DNA from: JABMRP01 sp964444795
GTDB taxonomy: Bacteria > Planctomycetota > Planctomycetia > Pirellulales > Thermoguttaceae
Assembly (NCBI GenBank): GCA_964444795.1
Contig: CAYUIQ010000049.1
Coordinates: 1 to 41,571 of the forward strand
Reading direction: 5' to 3'
Length of the DNA stretch: 41,571 bases
This document shows positions 37,141-41,571 of this stretch, in pieces (the stretch's first letter is position 1; the number at the start of each line of letters is the position of its first letter). The notes below the pieces were generated by a model. The model searched no databases, had not been told where the DNA came from, and was given only the letters and a program-made list of their open reading frames with translations. Position numbers and translations under genes: made by a program.

Positions 37141-37497
37141 ATGGCGGGAACGCCGGAAAAAAGCATCGAGCAGCCGGTCGTCGAGCCCGTACGACGTCGT
37201 CGGCAAGATGCGAGGCCGAAGCGACAGCCGCGCTATCATGTGATTCTTTGGAACGACGACGACCACACGTATGCCTACGTGATCGCCATGCTGATGAGCC
37301 TGTTCGGTCATCCCGCGGAGAAAGGCTACCAGATGGCCCTCGAGGTGGACACTCGCGGCCGGGTCATCGTGTTGACCACGACCCGGGAGCACGCCGAGTT
37401 GAACCGCGACCAGATTCACGCCTACGGCAAGGACGATCTGATCGACGGCTGTCTGGGCTCGATGTGGGCAACCATCGAGGCGATGCCGGGGGAGTAG
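37141..37497 (+). CDS. clpS: ATP-dependent Clp protease adaptor ClpS-like protein
   Basis: A 118-aa protein with a basic, flexible N-terminal extension (about 1-34, ending RRRRQDARPKRQ) and a ClpS core from YHVILWNDDDHTYAYVIAML to IHAYG. ClpS binds N-degron substrates and hands them to ClpA/ClpC. Aligned without gaps to E. coli ClpS (from memory), the Asn34-Asp35 pair that holds the substrate amino group is kept. His66 is replaced by Asp (ALEVDTRG) and the gatekeeper Met40 by Tyr. These changes could alter substrate choice. The ATG at 37141 follows GGGGAT; longer frames upstream are antisense of the dipeptidase gene. It is divergent from the dipeptidase, and followed by a palindromic repeat and mtaB. 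No clp ATPase is nearby. Confidence 0.87.
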   Translation: MAGTPEKSIEQPVVEPVRRRRQDARPKRQPRYHVILWNDDDHTYAYVIAMLMSLFGHPAEKGYQMALEVDTRGRVIVLTTTREHAELNRDQIHAYGKDDLIDGCLGSMWATIEAMPGE

Positions 37498-37518
37498 GGC
37501 GGCCGCTGTCTCAAAACC

Positions 37519-37592
37519 CGTACGATGGCCCTCCGAGGCCGTCGCCGTGAAAGAAGCGAACCTTTCCGACGGCCTCGGAGGGCCATCGTACG
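37519..37592. repeat. Palindromic dispersed repeat, copy 2 (perfect arms)
   Basis: The left arm 37519-37544 and right arm 37567-37592 are perfect 26-bp reverse complements around a 22-nt loop. The left arm is identical to that of copy 1 at 24126-24151. It fills most of the space between clpS (stop 37497) and mtaB (start 37630) and could act as a terminator or mRNA-stabilising hairpin. Confidence 0.92.
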
Positions 37593-37629
37593 CGTATTCT
37601 GTAACGCCGAGTAGAAGAAGCCGCTCCCC

Positions 37630-38895
37630 ATGCCTACGCTCAAGACAGTGACCCTCGGCTGCAAGGTCAATCAATATGAAACGGAATACGTCCGTCAAGG
37701 ATTGGTGCGCGCCGGCTACCGGGAGGCGACCGACGGGGAAGAGGCCGACCTGTGCGTGGTCAACACGTGTACTGTGACGATCGAGGGGGATCGAAAGAGC
37801 CGCCAGGCGATTCGGCAGCTTGGCCGACAGAATCCCCACGCGGAAATCGTCGTCATGGGATGCTACGCCACTCGGGCGGCGGAGGAAGTCGCCCAATTGC
37901 CGGGCGTCGCACAGGTCGTGACCGACAAGGCCCGGTTACCCGATCTGCTGGCCCGATTCGGCCTGAGCGACGTTCCCTCGGGTATTTCGACGTTTAGCAC
38001 CCGTCATCGGGCCTACGTGAAGGTGCAGGACGGATGCCAAATGCAGTGTGCCTACTGCATTATCCCGACGGTTCGACCCGAGTTGGTCAGCCGCCCGGCC
38101 GATGACGTGCTGGCCGAGATCGGTCGTCTGGTGGAAAGCGGACATCGGGAGATCGTGCTCACGGGCATCCATCTGGGCCACTATGGCGTGGATCGCGCGT
38201 CGGATGATCGGCGTACCAATCTGGCGGGACTGGTGCGGAGCATCGCGGCGTTGGAAGGGGAGTTTCGGCTGCGGCTGTCGAGTCTGGAGGCGGCCGAAGT
38301 GACGCCCGACTTGCTCGACGCGCTGGCCGATCGGCCCGATCGTATTTGCCCCCATTTGCACCTTTCCATGCAGAGCGGCTCCGATGCCGTGTTGCGGCGA
38401 ATGCGGCGCCGAACCAGCGCCGCACAGTTTGTCGAGCAATGCCGCCAGATCGGCCGAGCGCTGGGCCGGCCGGCGCTAACGACCGACGTGATCGTCGGGT
38501 TTCCCGGCGAGACGGACGCCGATTTCGCCGACACCTGCCGGGTGGTGGAAGAGGTGGGATTCTCGAAGATCCACGTATTCCGATTCAGCCGGCGACCGGG
38601 GACCGCGGCGGCCGACATGCCCGACCAACTGCCCGAGAAGTTGAAGCAACAGCGGGCTGCCAACTTGGCCCAGATCGGTCGCCGGCTCCGCACATCTTTT
38701 TTCGAGAGTCTGTGTGGGGATCGGCTGCAAGTGCTGGTCGAATCGGTCGCGCCGGGACGTCCGGGCTATTTGCAGGGGACCTCGGAGCGATATATTCCGG
38801 CCGAACTCCCCGGGACCACCGGCCAGATCGGCCAACTCGTCGACGTGATCGCATCTCGACTGGACGGCGATCGGTTGGTATGCGAGCCGGGTTAG
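37630..38895 (+). CDS. mtaB: tRNA t6A37 methylthiotransferase MtaB
   Basis: A 421-aa radical-SAM methylthiotransferase that converts N6-threonylcarbamoyladenosine at tRNA position 37 to its 2-methylthio form. The N-terminal UPF0004 domain carries three cluster cysteines, Cys11 (LGCKVNQYE), Cys47 (VNTCTVT) and Cys78 (MGCYATR). The radical-SAM CxxxCxxC is Cys136/140/143 (QDGCQMQCAYCIIPT). Later family motifs are VLTGIHLGHYG, LSSLEAAEVTPDLLD, HLHLSMQSGSDAVLRRMRR and TDVIVGFPGETDADF. A C-terminal TRAM-like region ends near residue 418. The GCKVNQYE motif and the length separate MtaB from MiaB and RimO. The ATG at 37630 begins directly at the conserved N-terminus. A hairpin at 38931-38962 may end the transcript. 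Confidence 0.95.
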   Translation: MPTLKTVTLGCKVNQYETEYVRQGLVRAGYREATDGEEADLCVVNTCTVTIEGDRKSRQAIRQLGRQNPHAEIVVMGCYATRAAEEVAQLPGVAQVVTDKARLPDLLARFGLSDVPSGISTFSTRHRAYVKVQDGCQMQCAYCIIPTVRPELVSRPADDVLAEIGRLVESGHREIVLTGIHLGHYGVDRASDDRRTNLAGLVRSIAALEGEFRLRLSSLEAAEVTPDLLDALADRPDRICPHLHLSMQSGSDAVLRRMRRRTSAAQFVEQCRQIGRALGRPALTTDVIVGFPGETDADFADTCRVVEEVGFSKIHVFRFSRRPGTAAADMPDQLPEKLKQQRAANLAQIGRRLRTSFFESLCGDRLQVLVESVAPGRPGYLQGTSERYIPAELPGTTGQIGQLVDVIASRLDGDRLVCEPG

Positions 38896-38930
38896 CAGCC
38901 CGGTGAAGAAGGGGGACACTGACGGAAATG

Positions 38931-38962
38931 TGTGCCACCGCTTGCTTGGAGGCCGTGGCACA
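38931..38962. repeat. Hairpin downstream of mtaB
   Basis: TGTGCCAC (38931-38938) and GTGGCACA (38955-38962) form a perfect 8-bp stem with a 16-nt loop, 36 bp after the mtaB stop. The outer sequence resembles the GTGGCAC/CACTGGC elements at 31902-32130, so it may be a decayed repeat that also works as a terminator. No T-run follows. Confidence 0.45.
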
Positions 38963-39038
38963 AGCACCCACAAATCCGGGTGTCGTGAGATGCCGCTGCA
39001 GATGTGCAAATATCGCCCTGGCGTGCCCGCCGTGGATT

Positions 39039-39047
39039 TGCTAGACT
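39039..39047 (+). promoter_or_regulatory. Possible extended -10 promoter (TGCTAGACT)
   Basis: TG-C-TAGACT fits an extended -10 element (TAGACT at 39042-39047); no -35 consensus is evident. Transcription from about 39054 would serve the secreted-protein gene at 39136 and probably rdgB, which follows 6 bp after it. Confidence 0.35.
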
Positions 39048-39135
39048 CCGCCCCGCCTATTTTGCCCCACGACTCTCCGATCCCGGGGCAGTGTCCGCGC
39101 GATGTTTCGTCGCACCCCCCTCCCTGGAGGACATG

Positions 39136-40287
39136 ATGAATACACTACGGGTGACTTGTTTGGTGACGATGACGGCCCTTTTGATCGGCGGTCTATTTTC
39201 GACGGCCGCCGGGCAGTCACCGCTGGATCGGCTGTTCTCAGCCAACAGCGTGGAAAACGATCCGAACAAGCCCTATCTTCTGGCCGAGGAAAACGGCCCC
39301 TGGTTGATTAAGGTTTGTTCGTTCTCCGGCGAAGGGGACGAGGACGAAGCCCAGACGCTGGTTCATGAACTGCGGGGCCGCTACAAGTTGAAGGCTTACA
39401 TGTATGTCAAACAGTTCGAGTTGGAGAAAACGGTTCAGGCGTTGGGAATCGATCCGTACGGCGCGCCGAGGATCGGGCGGTACCGCCAATCCAAGATTCG
39501 GGAAGTTGCCATCCTGATCGGCGACTATATGGACGCCGATGATCCCGAGGCGCAACGCGTGCTGGAGAGACTGAAATACAACATCTATCCCGCGTGCATG
39601 GAGTTGAAGGAAGGCCAACGAACCACACGCACTCTGGGTCGGATGCGGGCGTGGCAGGACAAGGTCCACGAGGTGAAGGGTAATGCGAAGAAGGAGCGAG
39701 GGCCTCTGGGTCGGGCGATGATGACACCCAACCCACTGATTCCCCAGGAGTACTTCAACCAGACCGCCGGGATCGACAAAATGGTGATCGACATGAACGA
39801 GGGCGTCGAGCACAACCTGCTCGATTGTCCGGGCAAGTATACGGTTCAGGTTGCCCATTTTACCGGCCGAACCACGATGAATCAGACAGAGATTCAATCG
39901 GCCAATATCGGGCGGACAGCCAAGGGGAGCCGTCTGGCTGACGCGGCCGTCAAGGCACACACGCTGACGATGGCCCTGCGGGAAAAAGGCTACGAGGCCT
40001 ACGAGTTTCACGACCGGAAGGCCAGTCTGGTCACCGTGGGTAGTTTCAATTCGGTCGGCACGCCCCGGACCGACGGCAAGACGGAAATCAATCCGGCCGT
40101 TCATGCCATTATGAAACGATTCGGGGCCGAGACGAACGTTGCGCTGGGCCAGTTTTCCGGCGCACTCGGATCGCAACCCAAGACGTTGCTGGGAATACCC
40201 TTTGACCTGCAGCCGCAACCGGTCTACGTGCCGCGGCGCCCGGCCAGTGCGACGTTGAATCGCAATAGCATCCTGGGAATGCGGTAG
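39136..40287 (+). CDS. Secreted protein with two SPOR-like segments, function unknown
   Basis: A 383-aa product with a signal peptide (MNTLRVTCLVTMTALLIGGL, cleavage after TAAG-QS). Two stretches have the pattern of SPOR-like alpha/beta units, which in other proteins bind denuded peptidoglycan. One is WLIKVCSFSGEGDEDEAQTL to KQFELEK (about residues 55-100). The other is YTVQVAHFTGRTTMN, then LTMALREKGYEAYEFHDRKA and SLVTVGSF (about 235-315). The SPOR assignment is inference from pattern only. I chose ATG 39136 over ATG 39133 because GGAGG (39126-39130) is then 5 rather than 2 bases away. The rdgB start is 6 bp past the stop, so the two genes are almost certainly cotranscribed, although no functional link is obvious. 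Confidence 0.75.
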   Translation: MNTLRVTCLVTMTALLIGGLFSTAAGQSPLDRLFSANSVENDPNKPYLLAEENGPWLIKVCSFSGEGDEDEAQTLVHELRGRYKLKAYMYVKQFELEKTVQALGIDPYGAPRIGRYRQSKIREVAILIGDYMDADDPEAQRVLERLKYNIYPACMELKEGQRTTRTLGRMRAWQDKVHEVKGNAKKERGPLGRAMMTPNPLIPQEYFNQTAGIDKMVIDMNEGVEHNLLDCPGKYTVQVAHFTGRTTMNQTEIQSANIGRTAKGSRLADAAVKAHTLTMALREKGYEAYEFHDRKASLVTVGSFNSVGTPRTDGKTEINPAVHAIMKRFGAETNVALGQFSGALGSQPKTLLGIPFDLQPQPVYVPRRPASATLNRNSILGMR

Positions 40288-40293
40288 ATATCG

Positions 40294-40917
40294 ATGGCCT
40301 CCCGACCGCAACTCGTCCTGGGCACCGCCAATCGCAAGAAGGCCCAGGAGTTGATCCGCCTGCTCGACGCGGTGGGTCTGGAAATCACCACCTTGGCCGA
40401 CTTCCCCGAAGCCCTCTCCGTGGCCGAGGAAGGCGATTCGTTTGCCGCCAACGCCGCCGCCAAAGCGACCGAGCAGGCCCGGCACTTGGGCCGTTGGGTA
40501 CTTGCCGAGGACAGCGGGCTGGCGGTCGACGCGCTGGACGGAGCCCCCGGAGTCTTCTCGGCTCGATACTCCGGCCCCCAGGCCACCGACGAGTCGAACA
40601 ACCGGAAGCTCCTGGAGGCCTTGCGCGACGTCGACGCCGAGCGTCGCACGGCCGGGTACGTGTGTCACGCGACCCTCAGTGATCCCTCGGGAAAGATCTG
40701 CGCCGAGATCGAAGCCTACTGTCGCGGACGCATACTGACCGAGGCGCGAGGAACCCACGGGTTCGGCTACGATCCGCTGTTCGAGGTCGTCGAGTATCAC
40801 CGTTCGTTCGGCCAATTTGGGCCGGCGGTCAAAGGCTGCTTGAGCCATCGCGGGCGCGCCATTCGTCGACTCATCCCGCAGCTTGCGGCGCTGGTCGACG
40901 CGGGTCGTTGGGCGTGA
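40294..40917 (+). CDS. rdgB: Non-canonical purine NTP pyrophosphatase (RdgB/HAM1)
   Basis: A 207-aa cytoplasmic house-cleaning enzyme that hydrolyses dITP, ITP and XTP to the monophosphates and pyrophosphate. Family motifs are intact: VLGTANRKKAQEL at the N-terminus (phosphate binding), LAEDSGLAVDALDGAPGVFSA near 70-90 (metal-binding Asp), THGFGYDPLFEV near 150, and LSHRGRAIRRL near 188. Length is typical. The ATG at 40294 is 6 bp after the preceding stop. There is no strong ribosome binding site, so translation may depend on the upstream gene. A 16-bp imperfect direct repeat (14/16 match; 40906-40921 and 40928-40943) spans the stop codon. Confidence 0.95.
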   Translation: MASRPQLVLGTANRKKAQELIRLLDAVGLEITTLADFPEALSVAEEGDSFAANAAAKATEQARHLGRWVLAEDSGLAVDALDGAPGVFSARYSGPQATDESNNRKLLEALRDVDAERRTAGYVCHATLSDPSGKICAEIEAYCRGRILTEARGTHGFGYDPLFEVVEYHRSFGQFGPAVKGCLSHRGRAIRRLIPQLAALVDAGRWA

Positions 40918-41395
40918 TGCGCCGGGGCGTTGGACGTGATACGCGCGGCGGTGGCGACGCGCTGTCGGTCGATGGCTACCACCAGAGAGTTCCCGTCCAT
41001 GGCCTCGTGGACCGGAGAACGGACGGCGCGATGGTAATCTGCGTGCTTTTGGAGGACAGTGCGGGATGGCGAGCGGCCGTTTCGGCTGCGTCGCGGCTTT
41101 CTGGCGGAACCGCGCTTCCCTATCGGCCGATAAGCGGGTAGAATTCCGGTAGTGAAAGGGTGGCCCGCCGTTTCGGCAGCTTTTCGGAATTCTTCTCTGG
41201 TGTATGGGGCCGCCCGGCATCCATTGGCGCTTGTCTTTTAGTTTGAAAGTACTCTCTCGCGATGTGCCTTTGCGCGCGCTCCGTCGCGCGGCGTGTTCGT
41301 CGCGGATAGATACCCAATAGGTACCGTAGCGTCTTATGCGCTACACGGGGTCGGGTGGTCTTTCCTCACACACGGGAAAGTGCTGCCCGGCCCCA
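40918..41395. other. Gene-free stretch after rdgB
   Basis: About 480 bp with no open frame that has both a ribosome binding site and protein-like composition. It starts with the second half of the imperfect repeat at the rdgB end and contains a GC hairpin near 41271-41290 (GCGCGCG/CGCGCG). No tRNA-like fold or clear promoter was recognised. Confidence 0.4.
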
Positions 41396-41571
41396 TTTTC
41401 TTCCACCGGTCATCCGCTTGGAACCACCACATTCGTGGATCGTCTGGAACAAGCCATCGGTCGTGTCCTCCGTCCCAAGAAAACCAGCCGTCCGCCTAAA
41501 TTGCTTAAACGTCCAAAATCGGTTCGTGTCCCCTCCCTGAAAGAGCCTTTCGTGTCAAGGAGGGTCTCCGG
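41396..41571 (+). pseudogene. Partial C-terminal fragment resembling a REP-associated (Y1-type) transposase
   Basis: One forward frame reads STGHPLGTTTFVDRLEQAIG from 41402 on, then RVLRPKKTSRPPK, and remains open to the window edge. The R/S-TG-x-PLG, F-x-x-R-L-E, and GR-x-LRPKK pattern is what I remember at the C-terminus of REP-associated tyrosine transposases in planctomycetes. No catalytic HUH or Tyr region is upstream in this frame, and no start codon with a ribosome binding site. It is therefore probably a remnant, though the part beyond the window is unseen. Assignment is from memory of the family only. Confidence 0.4.

Noticed and set aside
41293..41499. 68-aa open frame near the right edge
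   Set aside because: No ribosome binding site and no protein-like pattern; a different frame of the same DNA looks like a transposase C-terminus.

Overview
The window is GC-rich bacterial DNA. Its gene content points to a planctomycete, probably of the Pirellula/Blastopirellula side. The evidence is very large secreted TPR, HEAT, WD40 and PQQ-like propeller proteins, a HzsA-related protein carrying two CXXCH motifs fused to an FGE/SUMF1 domain, a ThuA protein, a ClpS with an unusual sequence, and many intergenic palindromic repeats. The taxon is inferred from protein families; no rRNA or tRNA is present.

Left part (1-8.7 kb). A polysaccharide-export lipoprotein (minus) is divergent from a 1450-aa membrane-anchored TPR protein (plus). 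A 90-aa conserved-looking protein of unknown function follows. Its stop codon abuts the stop codon of a convergent NhaC-type Na+/H+ antiporter. The 567-bp gap at 8149-8715 holds a hairpin, possible gene debris and the promoter of the next gene.

Middle (8.7-20.3 kb). A secreted PQQ-like propeller protein with a methyltransferase-like N-terminal domain converges on a three-gene minus-strand signalling operon. The operon encodes a hybrid sensor kinase (Cache-PAS-HisKA-HATPase-REC-REC), a free-standing Hpt protein, and a REC-SpoIIE/PP2C phosphatase response regulator. Together they look like a complete phosphorelay. A 1208-aa secreted HEAT-repeat protein lies beyond it.

Secreted-enzyme region (20.4-34.1 kb). 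This contains a GH67/GH20-like glycoside hydrolase, a ThuA-like protein whose gene overlaps it tail to tail, the HzsA-like/FGE fusion, a WD40 gene broken by a frameshift in one propeller blade, a YjhG/YagF-type D-xylonate dehydratase, and a secreted protein of unknown function. Several proteins here suggest breakdown and use of polysaccharide sugars, but no complete pathway is visible.

Right part (34.1-41.6 kb) is mostly housekeeping: serS, an M20 dipeptidase, clpS, mtaB, a secreted protein with SPOR-like segments, and rdgB. The last 650 bp has no intact gene and ends in what looks like the C-terminal part of a REP-associated-type transposase.

The strongest leads are the near-identical 26-bp-arm palindromes at two loci (one in the predicted 5' leader of the HzsA-like/FGE gene), the secreted pseudo-methyltransferase/propeller fusion, the HzsA-like/FGE fusion, and the split phosphorelay.
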